Below the pieces are notes generated by a model. The model made no database searches. It was given only the letters and a program-made list of their open reading frames with translations, and was not told where the DNA came from. The translations under genes and the position numbers were made by a program. Source: Novosphingobium sp. (GTDB lineage Bacteria; Pseudomonadota; Alphaproteobacteria; Sphingomonadales; Sphingomonadaceae). Taken from it: a stretch of 5,707 nucleotides of DNA. Of this stretch, positions 1 through 5,707 are shown piece by piece (position 1 is the stretch's first letter; every line of letters starts with the position of its first letter). The DNA lies in NCBI GenBank assembly GCA_009885425.1, contig VFKS01000253.1, positions 1 to 5,707 of the forward strand, given 5' to 3'.

Positions 1-440
1 ATCTGGCCGAATACGAAAAGCTGGCCGAAGACGTCCGGTTTGATCAGGCGGTGCTGGGGCAAAAACTGTTCGGCCCGCGCCCCTATGCCGAAGTTCTGAT
101 CGGTGAAATCGACGGCCAGCCGCAGGCTTTCGCGCTGTTTTTCCATAACTTTTCGACCTTTGAGGGGCGCCCGGGGATCTATCTGGAAGACCTGTTCGTC
201 CGGCCAGAGGCGCGCGGCAGCGGGCTCGGCAAAACGCTGCTGGCGCATCTGGCCGCGCTGGCAGTAGAGCGCGACTGCGCGCGGCTCGAATGGTCGGTGC
301 TCGATTGGAACGCCCCGGCGATCGGATTCTATCAGAAACTGGGCGCGCGACTGATGGATGATTGGACCGTAATGCGGCTGGACGGCGCAAACCTGTCTCA
401 ACTCGGCGCAGCTACGCGCTTTTCCGCCGATTCAGCCTAG
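1..440 (+). CDS. GNAT family N-acetyltransferase, 5' truncated by the window edge
   Basis: This is the C-terminal 145 residues of a GCN5-related N-acetyltransferase, which would transfer an acetyl group from acetyl-CoA to an amine substrate in the cytoplasm. The frame is open from the first complete codon at position 3 (reads LAEYEKLAEDVRF) to TAG at 438-440. A GTG at 51 is in frame, but the codons before it already match the usual family N-terminus, so the true start lies before the window. The acetyl-CoA binding motif A is clear: a strand IYLEDLFVRPEARG followed by the R-x-x-G-x-G loop RGSGLG and a helix. The later ending LEWSVLDWNAPAIGFYQKLGA is the usual motif B region. Together with FALFFHNFSTF the sequence resembles the diamine/spermidine acetyltransferase-like subgroup, but the substrate cannot be assigned from sequence alone. 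It is followed by a 46-base gap and an envelope gene on the same strand, with no obvious functional link. Confidence 0.9.
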   Translation, partial: LAEYEKLAEDVRFDQAVLGQKLFGPRPYAEVLIGEIDGQPQAFALFFHNFSTFEGRPGIYLEDLFVRPEARGSGLGKTLLAHLAALAVERDCARLEWSVLDWNAPAIGFYQKLGARLMDDWTVMRLDGANLSQLGAATRFSADSA

Positions 441-486
441 CGATGCGTTCAGGCCTTGGTTATCCCTTGCTGCTATGCCGGGGGTT

Positions 487-1206
487 ATGAAACGCCGCGA
501 CCTGATTCTAGGTGGCCTAGCTGCGGGAGCCGCGCTCGCGCTGCCGGGTCGTGCCCTTGCCCGCGCTGCGCAGGATGGCACCCTGACGCAGGATTTTGAC
601 ACAGCTTTCGGGCTCAATACCGCCCCGCAAGTGCCGTCGGTGCTGCCGGTCGAGCCGCCGCTGCCCACCTCGATCGCCGCCAATCCGCTCTATGACCGCA
701 AGCTGGTCGGGATCGCCCGGCGCGAGCTGGAACGCGCCGGAGCGCAGGTCTGGCGCCGCGACATCGTCGGGATCGCTGACTTCGCCCGCGCATCAACTCT
801 GCCGCGGTTCCACTTCGTCAATCTGGAAAATGGCTCGATCCGCTCGTTCCTGGTCAGCCATGGGCGCGGTTCGGACCCCAGCCATTCGGGCTTTCTCCAG
901 CAGTTTTCCGCCACTCCGGGCTCTGAGGCGACTTCGCGCGGGGCTTACCTGACGGCCGAATGGTACAAGGGCAAATATGGCACCTCGATTCGCCTGTTGG
1001 GGCTGGATACGGACAACCGCACGGCGCTCGAACGCGCGATCGTGATGCATCCGGCGCAATATGCCGCCGCCAGCCACATTGCCAAGTTCGGCAAGCTCGG
1101 CCGCAGCGAAGGCTGTTTCGCGATGGGGCCAGAGAATTTCAACGAGGCGCTGTGGCACCTCTCGGGCGGGCGCCTGCTCTACGCTGACCGGATCGGCGAC
1201 GCCTGA
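487..1206 (+). CDS. Murein L,D-transpeptidase catalytic domain family protein (YkuD_2 type), exported
   Basis: This 239-residue exported protein is of the YkuD_2 (murein L,D-transpeptidase catalytic domain) type, expected to act on peptidoglycan stem peptides in the periplasm. The N-terminus MKRRDLILGG followed by an alanine/leucine-rich stretch and ALA near residue 25 is a signal peptide; the twin arginine at residues 3-4 suggests Tat export, without the full consensus. The mature part carries SHGRGSDP (residues 124-131), then IVMHPAQY with His188, and GRSEGCFAM with Cys210, the likely catalytic His and Cys. The SEGC motif differs from the SHGC of classical YkuD enzymes, as is usual in this branch. 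An ATG at 475 would add four residues (MPGV); I chose 487 because it puts the signal peptide at the very start. Neither start has a good ribosome binding site (only a G run at 480-484, too close). The next gene starts one base after the stop, so the two are probably co-translated. Whether it is a transpeptidase or a carboxypeptidase is not known from sequence. Confidence 0.85.
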   Translation: MKRRDLILGGLAAGAALALPGRALARAAQDGTLTQDFDTAFGLNTAPQVPSVLPVEPPLPTSIAANPLYDRKLVGIARRELERAGAQVWRRDIVGIADFARASTLPRFHFVNLENGSIRSFLVSHGRGSDPSHSGFLQQFSATPGSEATSRGAYLTAEWYKGKYGTSIRLLGLDTDNRTALERAIVMHPAQYAAASHIAKFGKLGRSEGCFAMGPENFNEALWHLSGGRLLYADRIGDA

Positions 1207-1207
1207 T

Positions 1208-1585
1208 TTGAACCAGAGCCAATCCCGGCGCGTGCTGATCGGCGTAGGTGTGCTGGCGCTGGCTTTGCTGGCCAGTCCGTTCGTGCTGCAAAGCTGGAAT
1301 TCCAGCCGCGAGCTGACGGGCAAGGTGCTGGCATTTGAAGGGCTGACCCGGGCCAGCAGTGCCGACTTGCTCAAATGTCTGGTTCAGCGGCCCGCCGGCG
1401 GGCTGGTCCTGTCAATCTCGCGCGAGAACGAATTCTACGCTGCGCCGCGCGGACTGGCCGTGCGGGTGGACCTCGCGGGTTCGCAGCACCGGCTCAGGGC
1501 CTGGGCGCCGCCGGGAACTGTGCTGACCGCAGGCGAGCAGGCTCAGCTCACGGCTTGCCTGACCCCACCGCCTGCAAAAGGCTAA
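1208..1585 (+). CDS. Small membrane-anchored protein of unknown function
   Basis: This is a 125-residue protein I do not recognise. There is no ATG in a sensible place. The TTG at 1208, one base after the stop of the preceding transpeptidase gene, gives a short charged N-terminus (MNQSQSRR), then one hydrophobic segment at about residues 9-28 (rich in V, L, A). The remaining roughly 95 residues would face the periplasm by the positive-inside rule. An in-frame GTG at 1232 would delete the positive N-terminus and is the main alternative. The soluble part has two cysteines, Cys57 and Cys117, which could form a disulfide. It also has several short strand-like stretches (GLVLSISR, GLAVRVDLAG, HRLRAWAP), suggesting a small beta-rich domain, and ends in a proline-rich tail. 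The overlap-like spacing implies co-translation with the YkuD_2 enzyme, so a role as its partner in the envelope is a reasonable inference. Coding status rests on the conserved frame, membrane segment and operon position. Confidence 0.7.
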   Translation: MNQSQSRRVLIGVGVLALALLASPFVLQSWNSSRELTGKVLAFEGLTRASSADLLKCLVQRPAGGLVLSISRENEFYAAPRGLAVRVDLAGSQHRLRAWAPPGTVLTAGEQAQLTACLTPPPAKG

Positions 1586-1605
1586 GCCCTAAAGCGGCCA
1601 ATTTC

Positions 1606-2967
1606 CTACAAAGGATTATCGAGCTTGATCACCTTTTCGGCGCTCTTGCGCTTGGCGTACCATGGCTGGCGCGGGGCGGCGAAGGACGCCAGAACCGGGG
1701 CATCGCGGCTGTAGAGATCGGCGAAAGTGCCCATCTTGCCGTTGATGTCAGTCGCCATGGTGAAATAGGTGATATAGATCGGGAAGGTCTTGGTCATCGG
1801 CACCCGGGTATATTCACCCGACTTGACGATCGCGACCAGCTCGTCGGTCGATTTGCCCGACCCCAAAATGGCCATAGTCATGCCCAGCTGGACCGCCTTT
1901 TCGGTGCGGATGCAGCCGTGGCTGAGCGCGCGATAGGCAGTGCCGAACAGCCCGCGCGACGGGGTGTCGTGGACAAAGATCGCGTGCTCGTTGGGCATGT
2001 CGAGTTTCATGTAACCCAGCGCATTGCGCGCGCCGGGTTGCTGGACCACGGTGATCATGCCGTTCTTGGCCTTGGTCACCTTGTAGCCTTCGCGCGCCGC
2101 CTGGGCCGGATTGCCGACCAGCCGCGCGCCGAGCCCTTCGCCTTTGACGATCGACTGCGGCACGGTCCAGGTCGGATTGAAAATTACCCCTTCGACCACC
2201 TCGGCGAGCTGCGGCGTAGCGGTCTTGCCGACCTTGCCGACCACGGTGCGATAGGATTTGATGATCGAGTTATCGACTGTCAACCGCAACTGGAATTCGG
2301 GCACATTGGTCAGCAGATAGAACTTGCCGAGATCGCGCTGCAGCCAGCGCCAGCGGTCCATATTGGCCCGGATCAAGTTGCGCTTGGCCTTTTCGGTCTT
2401 GGGCGTGATCGCCAACAGGCCCTTGAGCGCGGCATAGTCAGGGGTGACCGGTGCCAGATCAGCAATGGCCCCGGCAATGTCTTGCGCCTCGAGCGCCTTG
2501 GCCATCACCGCTGCGGTTGGGTGACTGGCAACATCGGTATCGATTGCAAACCACTGCAGTCGCGAATCGATCCGGGTGCGGCCATCACGCATGTCTTCGA
2601 TTAACCAGCCAAACGATTTTGCGGCCTGGGCATCAAGCGCCGCGCCGGGCCCGGCAGCAATCGCGGTGCGCAGCGCGGTCGGCTGGTAATCGGCCGGGAT
2701 CAGGCCTTCCGCCTCAATCGCTTCGATCACGCCGAGCAGCGAGCGGGCATCGGCTACGGTCCAGCTCAACGCCGGTGCCTCAACCGGCAGCTGCGGGGCA
2801 ATGGTCGGTGCAGCGCTCGGCGTCGGAACAGGAGCGGCCGGGGCCGGAACAGGCGCCGCGCTTGGCAGGATATTCTGCGGCTGTGCTGCGGCCAGCGCTA
2901 CGGCTGACGAAAGCCCCAAGGCCAGCGCCACACCCGTACCCAACCGATATTTGCCCCGCAGGTTCAT
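1606..2967 (-). CDS. L,D-transpeptidase family protein (LdtD/YcbB-like), exported
   Basis: This is a 453-residue periplasmic L,D-transpeptidase, which makes 3-3 cross-links between peptidoglycan stem peptides through a catalytic cysteine. Residues 1-27 are a Sec signal peptide (hydrophobic core, AVALA). A Pro/Ala-rich linker follows at about 35-65. Residues 70-180 resemble the LdtD scaffold domain (SLLGVIEAIEAEGLIPADY). The segment ANMDRWRWLQRDLGKFYLL (202-220) begins the YkuD catalytic domain, with the capping-loop signature VIFNPTWTVPQSI (261-273). The active site is His333 in IFVHDTP and SHGCIR at 349-354, with Cys352 the nucleophile. At 453 residues it is shorter than E. coli YcbB (about 615), and I see no PG_binding_1 repeat, so that module seems absent. 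The ATG is preceded by GGAG at good spacing. It is divergent from the MipA gene and convergent with the small membrane protein gene, 20 bases apart. Confidence 0.93.
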   Translation of the reverse strand: MNLRGKYRLGTGVALALGLSSAVALAAAQPQNILPSAAPVPAPAAPVPTPSAAPTIAPQLPVEAPALSWTVADARSLLGVIEAIEAEGLIPADYQPTALRTAIAAGPGAALDAQAAKSFGWLIEDMRDGRTRIDSRLQWFAIDTDVASHPTAAVMAKALEAQDIAGAIADLAPVTPDYAALKGLLAITPKTEKAKRNLIRANMDRWRWLQRDLGKFYLLTNVPEFQLRLTVDNSIIKSYRTVVGKVGKTATPQLAEVVEGVIFNPTWTVPQSIVKGEGLGARLVGNPAQAAREGYKVTKAKNGMITVVQQPGARNALGYMKLDMPNEHAIFVHDTPSRGLFGTAYRALSHGCIRTEKAVQLGMTMAILGSGKSTDELVAIVKSGEYTRVPMTKTFPIYITYFTMATDINGKMGTFADLYSRDAPVLASFAAPRQPWYAKRKSAEKVIKLDNPL

Positions 2968-2973
2968 TTTTAG

Positions 2974-2978
2974 CTCCA
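2974..2978 (-). promoter_or_regulatory. Ribosome binding site of the LdtD-like gene
   Basis: On the minus strand the sequence reads TGGAG, then six bases (CTAAAA), then the ATG at 2967. This is a good Shine-Dalgarno match at normal spacing, and it fixes the start that gives a clean signal peptide. Confidence 0.7.
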
Positions 2979-3006
2979 GATCCAGTCCGCTTTCGCGTCA
3001 ATGCAG

Positions 3007-3035
3007 ATATTGCCCGTTTCAGCCTTGCGCTTCAA
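3007..3035 (-). promoter_or_regulatory. Candidate sigma-70-type promoter for the LdtD-like gene
   Basis: On the minus strand TTGAAG (3035-3030) is followed after 17 bases by CAATAT (3012-3007). The -35 box matches the consensus at four of six positions and the -10 at three of six. It would put transcription start near position 3000, leaving a leader of about 33 bases with the ribosome binding site. Alphaproteobacterial -10 boxes are loosely conserved, so this is a suggestion based on spacing and position only. Confidence 0.3.
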
Positions 3036-3154
3036 GCGTTGCTCGAACCTGAATGCCCGGCAAAGTCCCCCGTCGATTGTATAAATTCGCCGGAGCGAGG
3101 CACCGCGCCGAGCCGATCGCCGCGAAAAGTGCCCGCGCCTGTCCTTTCGTGTCG

Positions 3155-3182
3155 TTGCGCCGGACCGCGCAGACCCTATATC
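3155..3182 (+). promoter_or_regulatory. Candidate promoter for the MipA/OmpV gene, with an inverted repeat in its spacer
   Basis: TTGCGC (3155-3160) and TATATC (3177-3182) are separated by 16 bases, each matching the sigma-70 consensus at four of six positions. Transcription would start near 3189, about 30 bases before the ATG. The spacer region contains a 5-base inverted repeat, TGCGC (3156-3160) and GCGCA (3167-3171), with a 6-base centre. It could be an operator, but such short repeats are common in GC-rich DNA. The rest of the 2968-3218 intergenic region shows only an AT-rich patch around 3077-3087. Confidence 0.3.
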
Positions 3183-3218
3183 GCCGGTTGGGGGCCAGAT
3201 CGGGAGTTTCACGTCATC

Positions 3219-4064
3219 ATGTCTACCCTCCGCGCGCGCCTGTGGCTTGCCGCCCTGCTGATCGCCGCGCCAGCAACCGCGCAAGAGGCCGCCCCGGCCG
3301 GCCCACCGCCGGGTGTCCGTGATGATGGCGGCGACCGGCTGACGATCGGCGTCGGTCTTGGCACTTCGGCAGATTACGAAGGTTCGGACGATTACAAACT
3401 CCAACCCGGCGGGCTGTTTCAGGGGCGGATTTCGGGGATCGAATTTCAGGTCCGCGGACCCGGTATCACCGCCGATTTCATTGCCGACAAACCCGGATCG
3501 AAGACCCGGCTGGCGTTTGGCCCGGCCGTCCAACTCCGGCTCGACCGGACCGGCGACATCAAGGACCCGCGGGTGGCGGCGCTGGGTGAACGCAAGACCG
3601 CGGTCGAGCTGGGCTTTACCGCCGGTATCGCCAAGCAAGGCGTGCTGATCCCGCCTGCCAGCCTGAACTTTGACGTGACCTTCCTGCATGACGTGGCCGG
3701 CGCGCACAAAAGCTATCTGATCACGCCTTCGCTCTCGCTCAATTCCCCGGTTTCGCGCAGCAGCTTTGCGCGGGCTGCGGTTTCGGCGGACTTTGTCGGC
3801 AAGGGCTATGCCGCGACCTATTTCGATGTCGCCTCGGGCAATCTGCTGCCGGCCTATGCGACCAATGGCGGGGGGCTGAAAAGTCTCGGCGCTTCGCTGC
3901 TCTATACCCACGATCTGGGCGGCGCGCCGCGCAAGGGCTGGGCGCTGTTTGGGCTGGCCAATTACAAGCGGCTAGTCGGCCAGTTCGCCGACAGCCCGAT
4001 TGTCCGCGATGCGGGCAGCGCCAGCCAGGTCTTTGCAGTGGCCGGGGTGTCCTACGGCTTTTAG
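3219..4064 (+). CDS. MipA/OmpV family outer-membrane protein
   Basis: This is a 281-residue outer-membrane beta-barrel of the MipA/OmpV family. E. coli MipA binds the lytic transglycosylase MltA and PBP1B; many relatives are simply porin-like proteins of unknown role. Residues 1-21 are a signal peptide (MSTLRARLW, hydrophobic core, APATA before QEA). After a short Pro/Ala spacer the barrel begins with the family-typical LTIGVGLGTSADYEGSDDY, in which the first strand is followed by a Y-E-G-S-D turn. Alternating strands continue to the end, and the protein finishes in VAGVSYGF, with the terminal phenylalanine expected of barrels recognised by the BAM machinery. The ATG at 3219 was chosen because it gives the signal peptide; the open frame extends far upstream but antisense to another gene. 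GGGAG at 3202-3206 is a possible ribosome binding site, rather far away (12 bases). It is divergent from the LdtD-like gene, which supports an envelope role. The stop is nine bases from the end of the convergent P450 gene. Confidence 0.92.
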   Translation: MSTLRARLWLAALLIAAPATAQEAAPAGPPPGVRDDGGDRLTIGVGLGTSADYEGSDDYKLQPGGLFQGRISGIEFQVRGPGITADFIADKPGSKTRLAFGPAVQLRLDRTGDIKDPRVAALGERKTAVELGFTAGIAKQGVLIPPASLNFDVTFLHDVAGAHKSYLITPSLSLNSPVSRSSFARAAVSADFVGKGYAATYFDVASGNLLPAYATNGGGLKSLGASLLYTHDLGGAPRKGWALFGLANYKRLVGQFADSPIVRDAGSASQVFAVAGVSYGF

Positions 4065-4073
4065 GGCTCGGGC

Positions 4074-5288
4074 TCACCGCGCTGCGATTTGGACCGGCAT
4101 AGCGGTGAAGCCGTGGAGGAACGGGCTGGCCAGCCGGGTCGGGGCACCCTGCGGCTGGATCCGGATATTGCGGGTCACGATCTCTTCGATCAGCGAGGCC
4201 AGCTGCGCCTCGGCCAGCTTGGCGCCAACGCAGCGGTGGATCCCGTGGCCAAAGCCGAGGTGACGCCGGGCATTGCCGCGCCCGACATCAAACTGTTCAG
4301 CGTTGAGGAAGACGCTCTCGTCGCGGTTGGCCGAAATGTACCACATCACCACCTTTTCGCCCTTGCGGATCGTCTGCCCGCCCAGCTCGGTATCCTCCAG
4401 CGCGGTGCGGCGCATGTGCGTCACCGGGCTTTGCCAGCGGACGATTTCCTGCGCAGCATTGGGGATCAGCAACGGGTCGGCGCGGAGCCGTTCAAGCTCG
4501 GCGGGATAGCGATCGAAAGCTTCGACCAGCGCCGACATCGAATTGCGAGTGGTATCGTTTCCGCCGACGATCAGCAGCGCGATGTTGGCGATCCGCTCCA
4601 TCGGCTCCATGTGACCCATCGCTTCGGAATGGACCATCCGGCTAAGCAGATCGTCGGTTGCGGGCTTGCCCCGGCGGTCTTCCAGCTCGCGGTCAAACCG
4701 GCCCAGCATCTCGGTCATCTGGACCAGGAATTCCATCCGGTAATCGTCGGTCAGATTGTCGGCCGAAACCCCGCTGGCCCAGTCTGACCAGCGCTTGATA
4801 TCGCGCCATTCGGCGAACGGCATATCGAACAGGATGCACAGCATGCCCAATGTCTGCGGTATCGAGACCCGCTCGACCCAGTCAAACGTTTCGCCTACCG
4901 GCAAGTCATCCATGATCTCTTTGGTCCGCGCCTTCACCTGCGCGACCAGTCCGAGCATCTGGCTGGGCGAAAAAGCTGGTGCAATTACCCGGCGCTGGGC
5001 GGTGTGGATTGGCGGATCCTGCGCGATGAAATTGGGAAAGCCTTCGCCGTTGACTGCTTCGGCGATGGTGATGTTGCCCAGATCCCAGCGCGACGAGAAT
5101 ACATCGTGGCGCAACTCGACTTCCGAAATCAGATCATGCGTGACCGCCGACCAATAGGAGCCAAACGGGCTGTCTTCGCGCCACGACAGCGGCATGTCGG
5201 CGCGCAACTGAGCAAAGGGTTCGCGCCAGGTGTTTTCGACATAGAGCGCGTTCTGGCTGACATCGATCGGGCTGAGCGGGCGGTTCAT
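4074..5288 (-). CDS. Cytochrome P450, CYP153-like
   Basis: This is a complete 404-residue soluble bacterial P450, which uses O2 and two electrons to hydroxylate an organic substrate in the cytoplasm. The I-helix oxygen-activation motif is VGGNDTTRNSM (241-251, with Asp245-Thr246-Thr247). The K-helix ExxR motif is Glu281-Ile-Val-Arg284. The heme-binding loop is FGHGIHRCVG (346-355), with Cys353 as the iron ligand. The I-helix wording, HMRRTALED (291-299), VVMWYISANRD (313-323), FIAQDPP (87-93) and the N-terminal DVSQNALYVENTW closely resemble what I recall of CYP153A6. CYP153 enzymes are known for terminal hydroxylation of medium-chain alkanes and related compounds and are frequent in sphingomonads. 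The subfamily and substrate are inferred. The ATG follows the stop of the upstream flavin monooxygenase by two bases, with GAGGA nine bases ahead, so the two are co-translated. CYP153 normally needs a ferredoxin and reductase; neither is in the window. Confidence 0.94.
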   Translation of the reverse strand: MNRPLSPIDVSQNALYVENTWREPFAQLRADMPLSWREDSPFGSYWSAVTHDLISEVELRHDVFSSRWDLGNITIAEAVNGEGFPNFIAQDPPIHTAQRRVIAPAFSPSQMLGLVAQVKARTKEIMDDLPVGETFDWVERVSIPQTLGMLCILFDMPFAEWRDIKRWSDWASGVSADNLTDDYRMEFLVQMTEMLGRFDRELEDRRGKPATDDLLSRMVHSEAMGHMEPMERIANIALLIVGGNDTTRNSMSALVEAFDRYPAELERLRADPLLIPNAAQEIVRWQSPVTHMRRTALEDTELGGQTIRKGEKVVMWYISANRDESVFLNAEQFDVGRGNARRHLGFGHGIHRCVGAKLAEAQLASLIEEIVTRNIRIQPQGAPTRLASPFLHGFTAMPVQIAAR

Positions 5289-5290
5289 AA

Positions 5291-5707
5291 TCAGGCTTCC
5301 TCAAGCTGGCGGACTGGCACCGGCAGGGCGTTCCCGGCCGCCGCAGCCCGCTTGGCCCCCGCCGCCAGTTCCTTGCCCAAAGCGCGGACATAGTGATCGA
5401 AATCGAGCTGGATCGTGTGGCGCCGCGCCGCATAGTATTGCCCGGTGTAGTAATCCTCGTCGGCCTTGATCACCCGCTCCATCTCGGTGGGCGCAGGCGG
5501 CAGGTATTGCCCGGCCAGATAGGCCGCGACCAGCTTGCTCTGCTGTTCGGCAAAGTTGACCAGCGTCGGCAAAGGCTGGGCCAGCCCCATATAAAACAGG
5601 TCCGGCGTGCCCGGCTTCAGGATCCGCTTGTACAGCGGCGGCGGGCGGTTATCGGCATCGGCCTTGAAGCTCGGCTCGTCAAAGAACGGGAAGGCGATGT
5701 CATAGCC
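5291..5707 (-). CDS. Flavin-containing monooxygenase, C-terminal part (cut by the window edge)
   Basis: The frame is open from the window edge to TGA at 5293-5291 and gives 138 residues. It begins with GYDIAFPFFDE, which matches the TGY-x-x-x-FPF segment near the C-terminal third of flavin-containing monooxygenases. LYKRILKPGTPDLFYMGLAQPL and NFAEQQSKLVAAYLAGQYLPP follow; this pattern of reporting the final NADPH/FAD domain strands and the closing helices is typical of FMOs. The remaining tail is alanine-rich and charged. The FAD and NADPH dinucleotide motifs and the FMO fingerprint lie outside the window, so whether it is an N- or S-oxygenase or a Baeyer-Villiger enzyme cannot be told. An internal ATG at 5590 is not the start, because recognisable FMO sequence continues before it. 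It is the upstream member of a two-gene unit with the P450, two bases apart, which suggests successive oxidation steps on the same or related compounds. Confidence 0.85.
   Translation of the reverse strand, partial: GYDIAFPFFDEPSFKADADNRPPPLYKRILKPGTPDLFYMGLAQPLPTLVNFAEQQSKLVAAYLAGQYLPPAPTEMERVIKADEDYYTGQYYAARRHTIQLDFDHYVRALGKELAAGAKRAAAAGNALPVPVRQLEEA
5298..5302 (-). promoter_or_regulatory. Ribosome binding site of the P450 gene, inside the end of the upstream gene
   Basis: The minus strand reads GAGGA, nine bases before the P450 ATG at 5288, within the last codons of the flavin monooxygenase gene. It is a strong Shine-Dalgarno match and supports both the chosen start and translational coupling of the two genes. 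Confidence 0.7.

Noticed and set aside
441..486. A possible promoter for the YkuD_2 gene in the 46-base gap
   Set aside because: No pair of hexamers with acceptable spacing was found, so I did not annotate one.
793..1374. A 193-residue open frame on the minus strand
   Set aside because: It is antisense to the YkuD_2 gene and the start of the small membrane protein gene, with no recognisable features.
1575..1605. A possible terminator hairpin (GGC-TAA-GCC) between the convergent genes
   Set aside because: The stem is only three pairs and no T run follows on either strand.
1375..2604. A 409-residue open frame on the plus strand
   Set aside because: It is antisense to the LdtD-like gene, which has a full signal peptide, domain structure and active site. 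The plus-strand translation has no recognisable domain. Long shadow frames are expected in high-GC DNA.
3077..3087. An AT-rich patch containing TATAAA, resembling a -10 box
   Set aside because: No -35-like hexamer is found at 16-18 bases upstream on either strand, and it would imply a leader of about 130 bases for MipA.
2451..3218. The upstream extension of the MipA reading frame
   Set aside because: The frame is open but overlaps the LdtD-like gene in antisense, and it would place the signal peptide in the middle of the protein. The ATG at 3219 is the sensible start.
2970..3911. A 313-residue open frame on the minus strand
   Set aside because: It lies antisense to the MipA gene and runs across the divergent intergenic region. 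The translation is arginine-rich and low in hydrophobic pattern, typical of a shadow frame.
4089..4787. A 232-residue open frame on the plus strand
   Set aside because: It is antisense to the P450 gene, whose heme, I-helix and ExxR motifs are all intact in the other strand.

Overview
The window is about 5.7 kb of high-GC, densely packed chromosome. The gene content (a GNAT acetyltransferase, two different L,D-transpeptidases, a MipA/OmpV barrel, and a CYP153-type P450 paired with a flavin monooxygenase) and the codon use fit an alphaproteobacterium, most likely in the Sphingomonadales (Sphingomonas, Novosphingobium or Erythrobacter type). The placement is by recognition of protein style, not by a search. 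I see no mobile element, RNA gene, CRISPR array or long repeat.

Layout, left to right. Positions 1-440 (+) hold the 3' part of a GNAT N-acetyltransferase whose start lies outside the window. Positions 487-1206 (+) encode a secreted murein L,D-transpeptidase of the YkuD_2 type. It is followed after one base by a small, membrane-anchored protein of unknown function (1208-1585, probable TTG start). Facing them tail to tail is a second, unrelated L,D-transpeptidase (1606-2967, -) of the LdtD/YcbB lineage, carrying the classical SHGCIR active site. A 251-base divergent intergenic region (2968-3218) separates it from a MipA/OmpV outer-membrane protein (3219-4064, +). The MipA gene ends nine bases from the end of a cytochrome P450 gene (4074-5288, -). 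Directly upstream of the P450 on the same strand is the C-terminal part of a flavin-containing monooxygenase (5291 to the window edge, -). The two are arranged as a tight operon with a two-base gap.

Functionally there are two modules. The middle of the window (487-4064) is a cell-envelope cluster: two peptidoglycan 3-3 cross-linking or anchoring enzymes of different families, a small periplasm-facing membrane protein, and a MipA-family protein whose E. coli namesake links murein synthase and hydrolase. The right end (4074-5707) is an oxidation module in which a flavin monooxygenase and a CYP153-like P450, a family best known for terminal hydroxylation of alkanes, are co-expressed. No ferredoxin or ferredoxin reductase is visible, so electrons for the P450 must come from genes outside the window.

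I did not find a convincing wholly new system. The items most worth a second look are the small uncharacterised membrane protein coupled to the YkuD_2 enzyme, and the FMO-CYP153 pair.
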